The notes under the pieces are model-generated. The model was given only the letters and a program-made list of their open reading frames with translations. It did no database searches and was not told the origin of the DNA. The position numbers and the translations under genes were made by a program. A stretch of DNA of 21,010 bases from a virus, in IMG/VR virus record IMGVR_UViG_3300042453_004721, positions 1 through 21,010 of that record; one strand, 5' to 3'. Positions 9,008 through 14,668 of this stretch are shown here, in pieces. Numbering within the stretch: position 1 is the stretch's first letter; every line of letters starts with the position of its first letter.

Positions 9008-9027
9008 TAGTGACAAACCGCGAAATC

Positions 9028-10176
9028 ATGAGATTCCACTGCCCCGGCCTCCCGCACACCGTCACGTCGCCAGAGTACAACGCTTGTGCGTTTACTCAGA
9101 AGGTTCTCAAATTGTGCAAGGGCCTGCACCAAGCGGGGCACACGGTGATCCATTACGGGCACGAGGAATCGCAAGTCGAGTGCAGTGAGCACGTGACAGT
9201 CTCGACAAACGCGGACCTGCAGGAGGCGTACGGGTCCTACGATTGGCGACGCGAGTTCTTCCGACACAACACAGGCGACGCGGCGTATCGAAATTTTATG
9301 GCGCGCGCGGTGCCAGCAATCGCGGATCGAAAACGCCCGGGGGATTTTTTGTTGATCCCGTTTGGGTGGGGGCACGCTGCGTTGTGCGATGCAAACAAAG
9401 ACATCCACGTGGTGGAGTCCGGGATCGGGTACCCGTGGGTTTTGCCGCGGGCAAAAGCACGCTGGAAAGTGTACGAGTCGTACGCAGTCCGAAATGCCGT
9501 GCATGGGCGCAAACGCGTCGAGCGGGCAAACAACGACGACTATGAAGTCGTCATCCCGAACTATTTTGAGCCGGAGGATTTCGGCCCGCTTTCCGTTGGG
9601 CAGGGGTATGTGCTTTACCTTGGACGCATCACGCGCGCAAAAGGCGTGCACATCGTCGCCGAGGCATGCGCGCGGGCGGGGCGCAAACTTGTGATTGCCG
9701 GGCAAGGTGATCTTGCCAAAGAGTACAGCGGCCCAACCGATCACATCACGCTGCACGGGTACGCAGACATGCAGCAAAGGCGCGATTTAATGCGGCGCGC
9801 CGACTGCCTTATGATCCCGTCGCAGTACATCGAGCCGTTCGGCGGCGTTGCAGTGGAGGCGATGATGAGCGGGACGCCAGTCGTTACGAGCGACACCGGC
9901 GCGTTTACGGAGTGGGTTGTTCCCGGCCGCAACGGGTACCGGTGCCGCACCATGGGACAGTACGAGTGGGCGCTCAACAACGTGGGGCTTTTGGACCGCT
10001 ACGCCATCCGCAGTTTTGCGTGGAATAATTTTTCTCTGAAGGCGGTTGTGCCGCAATTCCTCGAGTATTTTCGCATGATTGAAGACGTGCGCACGGGTGC
10101 CGGTTGGTACACCCCGCACAACGACAGCAGCATTCAAATGGGGGCGCTCGATTTTTCGGCGTTGTATGTCGATTGA
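9028..10176 (+). CDS. Glycosyltransferase, GT-B fold, GT4-like
   Basis: From the ATG at 9028 the protein is 382 aa; an in-frame GTG at 9010 would add six residues. I prefer 9028 because the product then opens MRFHCPGLPHT, like related phage enzymes I recall. The N-terminal half has ACAFTQKVLKLCKGLHQAGHTVIHYG, an acceptor-side Rossmann-like lobe. The C-terminal half has VLYLGRITRAKGVHIVAEA and KLVIAGQGD, followed by the GT4 donor-site E-x7-E motif (EPFGGVAVEAMMSGTPVVTSDTGAFTEWV, Glu near 269 and 277). It likely transfers a sugar from a nucleotide donor; the acceptor is not evident and could be host surface glycan, phage DNA base or a virion protein. No membrane segment is visible. It lies between the lysis module and the DNA-binding genes. 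Confidence 0.88.
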   Translation: MRFHCPGLPHTVTSPEYNACAFTQKVLKLCKGLHQAGHTVIHYGHEESQVECSEHVTVSTNADLQEAYGSYDWRREFFRHNTGDAAYRNFMARAVPAIADRKRPGDFLLIPFGWGHAALCDANKDIHVVESGIGYPWVLPRAKARWKVYESYAVRNAVHGRKRVERANNDDYEVVIPNYFEPEDFGPLSVGQGYVLYLGRITRAKGVHIVAEACARAGRKLVIAGQGDLAKEYSGPTDHITLHGYADMQQRRDLMRRADCLMIPSQYIEPFGGVAVEAMMSGTPVVTSDTGAFTEWVVPGRNGYRCRTMGQYEWALNNVGLLDRYAIRSFAWNNFSLKAVVPQFLEYFRMIEDVRTGAGWYTPHNDSSIQMGALDFSALYVD

Positions 10177-10618
10177 TGGCTCATATCGCTGGGATCCCGG
10201 CACACTCGACAGCCCTGCGGAAGAGCTGGCGGAAGAGCTTGGCCTGACGGTGGAGCAGGCGGAACGGGTGTTAGGTTGGCACGCGACACAAGCGCGCGCG
10301 GCGGTGTATTCCGCGGGATCGACTGAAATGCTGGCAGTGATCCGGCTTTTTTGGCGGTACGGGCAGAACTCGCGAATGCTGGCCCTTGCGCTGGCGTTTG
10401 CCGCGGGCCTCGATCGTCAGTTGCCGTTTCGGTCGATGCGCGAAGCTGCGGCTAGCAGCGGGTACACGGTGGCACAACTCTCAAAACTGGTGCGCACGGT
10501 GCAGGATTCGTTGGGGTTACCGCGGACGTGTCACAACAAAAGCGACGAGGCCACCGCAGCGTTTTCGCGCGTGCAAAAGGAACGGCACTTCCGCAAAAGA
10601 AAATTCCGAATAAAATGA
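10166..10618 (+). CDS. Putative HTH DNA-binding protein
   Basis: The ATG at 10166 overlaps the glycosyltransferase end by 11 bp. The 150-aa product has an N-terminal helix-rich part (DSPAEELAEELGLTVEQAERVLGW, like a degenerate sigma or UBA-type helix pair). A central block reads MLAVIRLFWRYGQNSRMLALALAFAAGL. Next comes an HTH-like segment, SMREAAASSGYTVAQLSKLVRTVQDSLGLP (about residues 92-121), and a very basic tail rich in Lys/Arg (FSRVQKERHFRKRKFRIK). The sequence resembles phage regulators whose HTH precedes a 'K-S-D-E-A' segment. Specific function is not known. The stop overlaps the next start by ATGA, so the pair is probably cotranslated. Confidence 0.7.
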   Translation: MSIDGSYRWDPGTLDSPAEELAEELGLTVEQAERVLGWHATQARAAVYSAGSTEMLAVIRLFWRYGQNSRMLALALAFAAGLDRQLPFRSMREAAASSGYTVAQLSKLVRTVQDSLGLPRTCHNKSDEATAAFSRVQKERHFRKRKFRIK

Positions 10619-11205
10619 ACTTGAATGTCCTCCAAACCCAAAGCCTCCACCTCGACAACATCCAAACCGAGGCCGACGCCGTCGCGCTTTTGGGCGTGCT
10701 TGATTGGGCTCGCAACGACGTGTTGTTTGGCCTTGGTGATTGGATGGTGGCATGCGCGGAGAAATTCGGCAAAGAGTGGGTAAACAATCAGTTGGAGCTG
10801 GCAACGTGGTCGTTTGAAGAAGCGTCCCGCGCGTACGAAGTCGCCAGCAAAATCCCGCGCGCAAAGCGGCACCGGGGGCTGAGTTTTGCCCACCACGCGG
10901 TTGCAGCCCGCAGCGAACAGCCGGAACTAGCGTTGGAGTGGGCGATGGAACAGGGCCTGAGCGCGGCCGAACTAGCGCACACGGTGCGGACGAAGGTCCA
11001 GCTGACAAAAGCAGAAATCGCTGCGCAGCGGTCAACCGCGTCGTTTGTGTCGCCGTCGCTTATTGCCGAGCGGTTTTCGCAGTGGCTCAAAAAAACTCCG
11101 CGCGACGCGTGGACGCGCGAAGACAAAGAAACGATCTACCGCGACCTGCGGCCGCTTTACGATTTCCTGCGCGAGATTGAAATTGATTTAGGCGTAAGCA
11201 ATTAA
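10615..11205 (+). CDS. ParB/KorB-like helical protein
   Basis: The start at 10615 overlaps the upstream stop (ATGA), giving 196 aa. The body is helical: ALLGVLDWARNDVLFGLGDWMVACAEKFG, then SRAYEVASKIPRAKRHRGLSFAHHAVAA, then ALEWAMEQGLSAAELAHTVR. The series 'hydrophobic helix, arginine-rich link, LSF-x-HH, helix, LS-x-x-EL-x-x-x-VR' resembles the DNA-binding core of ParB/KorB-type proteins, where this region is an HTH followed by a helix. No N-terminal nuclease or CTPase motif is present, so a full ParB is excluded. The last 50 residues include DAWTREDKETIYRDLRPLYDFLREIEI. Probably a DNA-binding replication or partition accessory; it converges with minus-strand genes and overlaps them by 18 bp. 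Confidence 0.68.
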   Translation: MNLNVLQTQSLHLDNIQTEADAVALLGVLDWARNDVLFGLGDWMVACAEKFGKEWVNNQLELATWSFEEASRAYEVASKIPRAKRHRGLSFAHHAVAARSEQPELALEWAMEQGLSAAELAHTVRTKVQLTKAEIAAQRSTASFVSPSLIAERFSQWLKKTPRDAWTREDKETIYRDLRPLYDFLREIEIDLGVSN

Positions 11206-11427
11206 ATTCCCAGGCTCGGCACTGCGGCGAACAAGTCGCCCGTGTTCAGTGTACAGCGTAACCGGCGGCAAAAGCCGCGCTTGCGACTGCACCGACCCGG
11301 GAATTTCGGTCGGCAAGCTGGTTTTCGGCATTTTGTCAAAAGACTCCACCACTGCCCGGACCAGCGGCCGAAGGTTGGAATGTTGGGCAACTTGGTAGAC
11401 GCTTGCAATCGGCTGGACGGAAATCAT
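11188..11427 (-). CDS. Hypothetical protein, last gene of the minus-strand operon
   Basis: I chose the ATG whose first base is at 11427; a TTG two codons upstream (11433) is possible, and a stop sits just before it. The 79-aa product begins MISVQPIASVYQVAQHSNLRPLVRAVVESFD, compatible with a helical fold, then has a Pro-rich middle and ends RLVRRSAEPGNLIAYA. There is no recognised domain. It overlaps the convergent plus-strand gene by 18 bp. I think it is real because its composition is protein-like while the other frames here are Trp/Cys/Arg-rich, but support is modest. Confidence 0.45.
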   Translation of the reverse strand: MISVQPIASVYQVAQHSNLRPLVRAVVESFDKMPKTSLPTEIPGSVQSQARLLPPVTLYTEHGRLVRRSAEPGNLIAYA

Positions 11428-11480
11428 GCACAACCGTCACGAACCCGGCGCGCGGCGTCAATTGCATTTGCCCGCCGGAT

Positions 11481-11633
11481 TCATTTTCGCAGGGTTTCCC
11501 GAGAAACGCCGAACTGCGTCACCATCTCAGCGTACAGGACCCCGCGAGCCCGCATGGCTGCGGCTTGTCGTTGAAGCGCCAATAGGGGCCCGGATTGGTA
11601 GGCCAAACTGCTGCGGTGCAATGTATCGCTCAT
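11481..11633 (-). CDS. 50-aa HTH-like protein
   Basis: A short minus-strand frame opens by ATGA overlap with the preceding gene (stop of 11630-12205) and runs 50 codons to a TGA at 11481. The second half, AAMRARGVLYAEMVTQFGVSRETLRK, fits a resolvase/Hin-type helix-turn-helix: a hydrophobic helix, Gly-Val turn, then SRETL recognition helix. The N-terminal half is SDTLHRSSLAYQSGPLLALQRQ. It looks like a small DNA-binding regulator, or the end of a recombinase-type HTH left alone. The overlap and HTH pattern support it, although it is short. Confidence 0.55.
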   Translation of the reverse strand: MSDTLHRSSLAYQSGPLLALQRQAAAMRARGVLYAEMVTQFGVSRETLRK

Positions 11634-12205
11634 TTTAGCGCCTGTTTTGCCAGTTCTTGAATTGCGTCAATCCGGTTGCTGTATTGCGACCACTCAATGT
11701 CCCGGATCCGTTCAAGCGCATACGTTAGCATCTCAATGCGTTTTTCCGCTTCTGCTAGGTCACTTTTTAGAGTTTGGATGATCGAGTCAGCCAGTTCTGG
11801 GTCACGCATGTATTTATTGCGCCAAGTCACTTTAGTGCTTTCTGTTTGATCTGCCGAGGATTGCTCGGCGGTTGCGCCGCCAACCGTCAAGGATTCCTTG
11901 TCAGTTGCCTCCTGCCACTTCCCCAACGTCCGCAGAAACGCCTCTGCACGCTGGCGGGCGGTGGCCCTGTAAGTTTTGCCAACCGTTCTGTACCAAATAA
12001 GATCTCCGTTGATTGCCCTTAAATTGGCAAAGTAATCCTCTTCCTGCTGGCTGGTCAGCACTTTCTCCGCCTCGTGCATCGCGTTGAGATCGTTGCAGTA
12101 ATTCAAACCTTGGTTGTAACTGCACGCTGGATCTGAGCACCGAGGACACCCAATCGGATTACCAAGTGCATCATGGATTGCAGCGTTGATTTGTTCGTCA
12201 GTCAT
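11630..12205 (-). CDS. Phage protein of unknown function, Cys-containing N-terminus
   Basis: This 191-aa protein begins MTDEQINAAIHDALG, has CPRCSDPAC near residues 20-28 (a possible metal site, with another Cys at about 37), then YCNDLNAMHEAEKVL and a segment (ATARQRAEAFLRTLGKW) that resembles small phage early-region proteins. The middle is polar and probably disordered (SLTVGGATAEQSSADQTES), and the C-terminal third is a long helix (LKSDLAEAEKRIEMLTYALERIRDIEW). There is no enzymatic motif. It lies in the minus-strand operon, 18 bp after the 12224-12730 gene and overlapping the 50-aa HTH gene by ATGA. Its start lies immediately next to three 11-bp tandem repeats. The function is unknown. 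Confidence 0.72.
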   Translation of the reverse strand: MTDEQINAAIHDALGNPIGCPRCSDPACSYNQGLNYCNDLNAMHEAEKVLTSQQEEDYFANLRAINGDLIWYRTVGKTYRATARQRAEAFLRTLGKWQEATDKESLTVGGATAEQSSADQTESTKVTWRNKYMRDPELADSIIQTLKSDLAEAEKRIEMLTYALERIRDIEWSQYSNRIDAIQELAKQALK

Positions 12206-12207
12206 GG

Positions 12208-12240
12208 CGTGTTTAATTCGTGTTTAATTCGTGTTCAATT
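12208..12240 (-). repeat. Three tandem 11-bp repeats at a gene junction
   Basis: Units at 12208-12218, 12219-12229 and 12230-12240 read CGTGTTTAATT, CGTGTTTAATT and CGTGTTCAATT on the plus strand. They span the stop codon of the 12224-12730 gene and the leader before the 12205 start. They look like slippage duplications; a protein-binding role is possible but not shown. Confidence 0.85.
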
Positions 12241-12730
12241 CTGTCAGCTTGTTAAGTGCTTGTAATGCCTCCACACACAAGCAACGGGATTTTGTGTAAG
12301 TAGGGCACGGGGGCTCTTCGGCACAAAGCACGGACGCTAAAGCCTCACGCGCCTTGTCGCAGGCTTGTCTCAGTTTTTCAATCTCAGCAGCCTGACCGCT
12401 GTTTTCGATCCGCAGGTCATGGATGATTTGCTCAAGCTCGGAACAGCGTTTTTGCGCTTCCGCAAGCTTGCGCCCAATCGTCCGGGGCGCTTTTGCTGGG
12501 ATTGCGAGCCCAAAAGCCATACACAGCTCCGTGTAGGTTTTTCGGCCAAACCCTCGTGTGTTGACCGTACTGGGCCGGAGAAGCCAATGCACCAGTTCAT
12601 CGCGGCCGCTGTGCATCGACGCAAACCGGGCAGCCCGAAAACTGAGGGGTGGCTTAATAACGACGCCAAGGTCGCGCGCGACTTTTTCGCGCCAAGCGAG
12701 TCTATCTTTTGTTTCGTGATGAGTGGTCAT
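12224..12730 (-). CDS. Protein with alpha-CTD-like helix-hairpin-helix and coiled coil
   Basis: I chose the ATG at 12730; a longer frame reaches 12862 but would overlap the upstream gene heavily and reads poorly. The 168-aa product has a segment (about residues 44-76) reading DELVHWLLRPSTVNTRGFGRKTYTELCMAFGLA. It resembles the helix-hairpin-helix of the RNA polymerase alpha C-terminal domain, where 'N-x-x-x-FGRKS-x-x-E-I-x-x-x-L-x-x-LGL' is typical. It is followed by a coiled coil (about 88-135) and a Cys-containing tail (PPCPTYTKSRCLCVEAL). I infer a nucleic-acid-binding protein, possibly acting on host transcription; this is unproven. It overlaps the upstream 12702-12905 gene by 29 bp. Confidence 0.68.
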   Translation of the reverse strand: MTTHHETKDRLAWREKVARDLGVVIKPPLSFRAARFASMHSGRDELVHWLLRPSTVNTRGFGRKTYTELCMAFGLAIPAKAPRTIGRKLAEAQKRCSELEQIIHDLRIENSGQAAEIEKLRQACDKAREALASVLCAEEPPCPTYTKSRCLCVEALQALNKLTELNTN

Positions 12731-12905
12731 TTTGGATCTGGAATTTTTCTGGTGTGAGTTTGTAACGGTGAGCTGCCGCGCGGGCCTCGTCCGCAGTGGC
12801 AAATTGAGTTGCTGCCGCTTTATCCGCAGGCCCGACGTAAACGTCGCGGCCGGACAGCTCAACTAACAGCCAGCAGCCGGTTTCACGGTGCCGGATTCGG
12901 AGCAT
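12702..12905 (-). CDS. Small hypothetical protein, 67 aa
   Basis: The ATG at 12905 gives MLRIRHRETGCWLLVELSGRDVYVGPADKAAATQFATADEARAAAHRYKL and more, a compact alpha/beta-type sequence with a hydrophobic strand (CWLLVEL) and an Ala-rich helix. A longer frame from 13097 crosses the neighbouring gene and is Cys/Arg-rich, so I rejected it. It overlaps the genes on both sides (23 bp upstream, 29 bp downstream), which fits a compact operon. No family is recognised. No Shine-Dalgarno sequence is visible. Confidence 0.6.
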   Translation of the reverse strand: MLRIRHRETGCWLLVELSGRDVYVGPADKAAATQFATADEARAAAHRYKLTPEKFQIQNDHSSRNKR

Positions 12906-13107
12906 TCGGTTTTTTGCGGCGGTTTTTTGTCGCGTACCACATCGACTGACGCATGCCCGTCGCCTCCAAGCCGCGGCGCGCTTCCCACGCGCGCAGCGCG
13001 GCGAGCATATCGCCAACTTGTTCGGGGTAGTTGGCCCCCGCGGTGTCAATGTCCATTGGCTGATTAAGATGCGCCCCCATAGTGCGCTGCGCGTCACGCC
13101 TCCCCAC
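12883..13107 (-). CDS. Small hypothetical protein, 74 aa
   Basis: On the minus strand, AGGAGG sits six bases before a GTG at 13107, the clearest Shine-Dalgarno in this operon, so I prefer that start; an internal ATG at 13080 is possible. The product reads MGRRDAQRTMGAHLNQPMDIDTAGANYPEQ then LAALRAWEARRGLEATG, ending in a basic, Pro/Asn-rich tail (NRRKKPNAPNPAP). It looks mostly helical in the middle. There is no known domain. It overlaps the upstream coiled-coil gene by 14 bp and the downstream gene by 23 bp. Confidence 0.6.
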   Translation of the reverse strand: MGRRDAQRTMGAHLNQPMDIDTAGANYPEQVGDMLAALRAWEARRGLEATGMRQSMWYATKNRRKKPNAPNPAP

Positions 13108-13279
13108 GGTGCGCCTCCTCTCTGGCTTTTGCCCGGGCCAAAAATTCTTGGTTCACGCCAGCGCGGCCAGCAGCGAGTTCTTGGCGCAGGCGTTGGAGTT
13201 CCTGCACGGTTTCTCGCAGCGCGTTTTTCAGCGCTTCGGTCTCCCGGTGCAACCGGTCGATTAACGTGTCAATGTTCAT
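13094..13279 (-). CDS. Small coiled-coil protein, 61 aa
   Basis: The 61-aa product is a nearly continuous charged helix, MNIDTLIDRLHRETEALKNALRETVQELQRLRQELAAGRAGVNQEF, followed by LARAKAREEAHRGEA. Heptad spacing of Leu suggests a coiled coil that dimerises or binds a partner. Its start lies inside the 3' end of the 53-aa membrane gene (11-bp overlap), and it overlaps the next gene by 14 bp. There is no Shine-Dalgarno sequence. I know no specific family. The composition fits a phage early protein that binds another protein. Confidence 0.6.
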   Translation of the reverse strand: MNIDTLIDRLHRETEALKNALRETVQELQRLRQELAAGRAGVNQEFLARAKAREEAHRGEA

Positions 13280-13430
13280 TCTGGAGGTCGTGAGCTGTTA
13301 GGATCATGATTGTGACGGCACTTAGGCTGAGGGCCGCCCAAACAAACGCCTCCGCGGTGCCGGCGGCTCGCACTAAGTGGGCAGCGTCAAAAAACGCAAG
13401 CCCTGCAGATAGAAAAAAACGTGTGAGCAT
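13269..13430 (-). CDS. 53-aa membrane protein
   Basis: A minus-strand frame from the ATG at 13430 encodes MLTRFFLSAGLAFFDAAHLVRAAG, then TAEAFVWAALSLSAVTIMILTAHDLQNEH. It shows two hydrophobic stretches (about residues 4-17 and 28-45) joined by a short polar turn, as expected for a two-pass inner-membrane protein. The stop overlaps the following coiled-coil gene's start region, and the start lies 8 bp after the stop of 13439-13765. It could be an early membrane protein such as a superinfection-exclusion or holin-like factor, but nothing in the sequence picks one. Confidence 0.6.
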   Translation of the reverse strand: MLTRFFLSAGLAFFDAAHLVRAAGTAEAFVWAALSLSAVTIMILTAHDLQNEH

Positions 13431-13438
13431 ATCGTGTT

Positions 13439-13765
13439 TTAATCGTTAAGGATCTGAGGCAAAAACCCAAGGGAGACAAGGGCATCTTCCAGCGTGTGGT
13501 GCACTCGGGCGAAGTCCGGGATTTCTTCCAGCGCAATCTCGTGGAACAGCGTGCCTTTGCACCGGCCTTTGCCATTGTCCCAAACGCTATACGTCTCGGC
13601 GATCAGGCGCCGGTTGCGCGGCTGCCAGTAAAGCGCCTGCAGAGTGACGCCGGTTTTTGTTTGGTACCGGGAAAACGCGGCGCCGGGATCGCGTTGCCAG
13701 ATAGGCGCGCCGACGGTGGTTTTTTTAGTGCTCCAGGTGTCTGCTGTTTCGTACGTGATAGTCAT
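13439..13765 (-). CDS. Hypothetical protein, first gene of the minus-strand operon
   Basis: This 108-aa protein begins MTITYETADTWSTKKTTVGAPIWQRDPGAAFSRYQ and contains ALYWQPRNRRLIAETYSVWDNGKGRCKGTLFHEIALEEIPDFA, a beta-then-helix pattern with many Trp and Tyr residues. There is no signal peptide, membrane segment or known motif. Its leader of about 30 nt is C/A-rich and has no Shine-Dalgarno sequence. It is the first gene downstream of the operator/promoter at 13802-13832, so it would be the most strongly expressed member of the operon. The function is unknown. Confidence 0.68.
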   Translation of the reverse strand: MTITYETADTWSTKKTTVGAPIWQRDPGAAFSRYQTKTGVTLQALYWQPRNRRLIAETYSVWDNGKGRCKGTLFHEIALEEIPDFARVHHTLEDALVSLGFLPQILND

Positions 13766-13801
13766 ATTGTTGTTGGTTGATTGTTGCTGCTAACGACAAC
13801 C

Positions 13802-13832
13802 AAAGTAGCAAACGCTTGCGCAAATGCAAGCG
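13802..13832 (-). promoter_or_regulatory. Operator CGCTTGC-N6-GCAAGCG over promoter of the small-gene operon
   Basis: A 20-bp inverted repeat with perfect 7-bp arms and a 6-bp centre lies at 13813-13832. On the minus strand it contains a TTGCAT -35; 16 bp further on is TACTTT (13807-13802) as a -10, giving a start near 13795 and a leader of about 30 nt to the ATG at 13765. On the plus strand the same repeat could serve a weaker opposite promoter (TTGCGC, then TGAAAA 16 bp later). The arm sequence and -35 overlap recur at 15538 and 17484. Confidence 0.6.
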
Positions 13833-13849
13833 GTTTGTGAAAATTTTTT

Positions 13850-13935
13850 TTGCGGCGTAAAATGCGCATTGCCAGCGCTTTGCGAAAGCGGCGCGCCCCA
13901 AGCGCAAAAAAATTCTTGGGGCGCGCGCGTTTTTT
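13850..13935 (+). ncRNA. Possible small RNA ending at a perfect terminator
   Basis: A plus-strand transcript from the weak promoter at the 13813 operator would start near 13850 and carry a 6-bp hairpin (13876-13890, CGCTTT-GCG-AAAGCG) followed by the terminator at 13891-13935. No open reading frame of note lies within it. Promoter strength is doubtful, so this is a structure-based guess. Confidence 0.25.
13891..13935 (+). terminator. Intrinsic terminator reading toward the annealing-protein stop codon
   Basis: Perfect 12-bp arms (13891-13902 GCGCGCCCCAAG and 13915-13926) enclose a 12-base loop, followed by GCG and six T at 13930-13935 on the plus strand. The T-run overlaps the minus-strand stop codon of the RecT-like gene. 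On the minus strand the hairpin forms too but lacks a following U-run, so its best reading is plus-strand. Confidence 0.65.
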
Positions 13936-14656
13936 ACAGCCAGTCGTCGGCTTTTTCTTGCAGCGCAGGTGTGTCCGCCACAGTCTCAACAACGGTAACG
14001 GGTTCCGCGGTTACCTCTGCAGCCTGCACCGGTTTTGCCTTAGCGAGCCGCTTGTTTACATCCGCGGCGCGGTCAACGCGTTCCGGCCGCCCGTGTACGT
14101 CCTCAACCTCATCCGCAGAGTGCATGCCGGACAACACGTCCGGGGCGTACAGCCGGCCGAAAAACGCTGCGGCACGGTAGCGCAACATTAACTCCGGCAT
14201 CGTTTTCCATTTTGACCCGTTTTTTGTGCTCCAGCCTTCGGCCTTGGCCATCGCGATGGACGCCGGGGGGCCCTCGAGCTCTTCCCCGGTCGATTTGTCG
14301 TATGCCCACGCGCGACAGCTTGCGGCTTCACCCTCGCCCTCGATCCGAAACCGAATCGGCGAAAATCGCCCGCAGCTATTGAGCGCCGCGATAATAAACG
14401 ACGACGACCAGGAGGGGCGCCCGTGGATGATGTGGAGGTTTTGCATCACCGCAAGCGGGGAAGCGCCGATGCGTTGACTCATTTCAAGCGCGATGAGCGC
14501 GTTCCCGATTTTTTCAGCGCCACGGTATTGCTCCGGGACGAGGTCCGAACTGCAGAGGGCTTTTGCCATGCGCTGCGCCGCTTCAAACCCGGCGACGCCG
14601 GAAAACGCGGTAAGCTGGGTGTTGTTGTTTGCGGGTGTTGTTGTTGCGAGTTCCAT
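13934..14656 (-). CDS. RecT-like single-strand annealing recombinase
   Basis: This 240-aa protein has a conserved core reading AQRMAKALCSSDLVPEQYRGAEKIGNALIALEMSQRIGASPLAVMQNLHIIHGRPSWSSSFIIAALNSCGRFSPIRF, then KAEGWSTKNGSKWKTMPELMLRYRAAAFFGRLYAPDVLSGM. I associate this core with phage RecT-superfamily proteins, which anneal complementary single strands after an exonuclease has resected an end. The C-terminal 70 residues are Ala/Val/Glu-rich, probably a flexible tail ending in acidic-hydrophobic DDWL, like the SSB-type tail that recruits partners. The gene follows the exonuclease on the same strand with 12 bp between, matching the usual exonuclease-annealase pair. No Shine-Dalgarno precedes the ATG. 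Confidence 0.75.
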   Translation of the reverse strand: MELATTTPANNNTQLTAFSGVAGFEAAQRMAKALCSSDLVPEQYRGAEKIGNALIALEMSQRIGASPLAVMQNLHIIHGRPSWSSSFIIAALNSCGRFSPIRFRIEGEGEAASCRAWAYDKSTGEELEGPPASIAMAKAEGWSTKNGSKWKTMPELMLRYRAAAFFGRLYAPDVLSGMHSADEVEDVHGRPERVDRAADVNKRLAKAKPVQAAEVTAEPVTVVETVADTPALQEKADDWL

Positions 14657-14668
14657 GTTGGTGAGTGG

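Noticed and set aside
8872-9777. Minus-strand frame of 301 aa
   Set aside because: It is antisense to the well-supported glycosyltransferase and endolysin end, and its composition is Cys/His/Arg-rich without a domain.
11242-11574. Plus-strand frame of 110 aa
   Set aside because: Composition is Arg/His/Cys-rich without hydrophobic pattern; the minus-strand frames here read as proteins, including an HTH with an ATGA overlap.
12208-12240. Tandem 11-bp repeats as an operator array
   Set aside because: Only three short units that span a stop codon and look like slippage duplication; there is no palindromic half-site and no promoter beside them.
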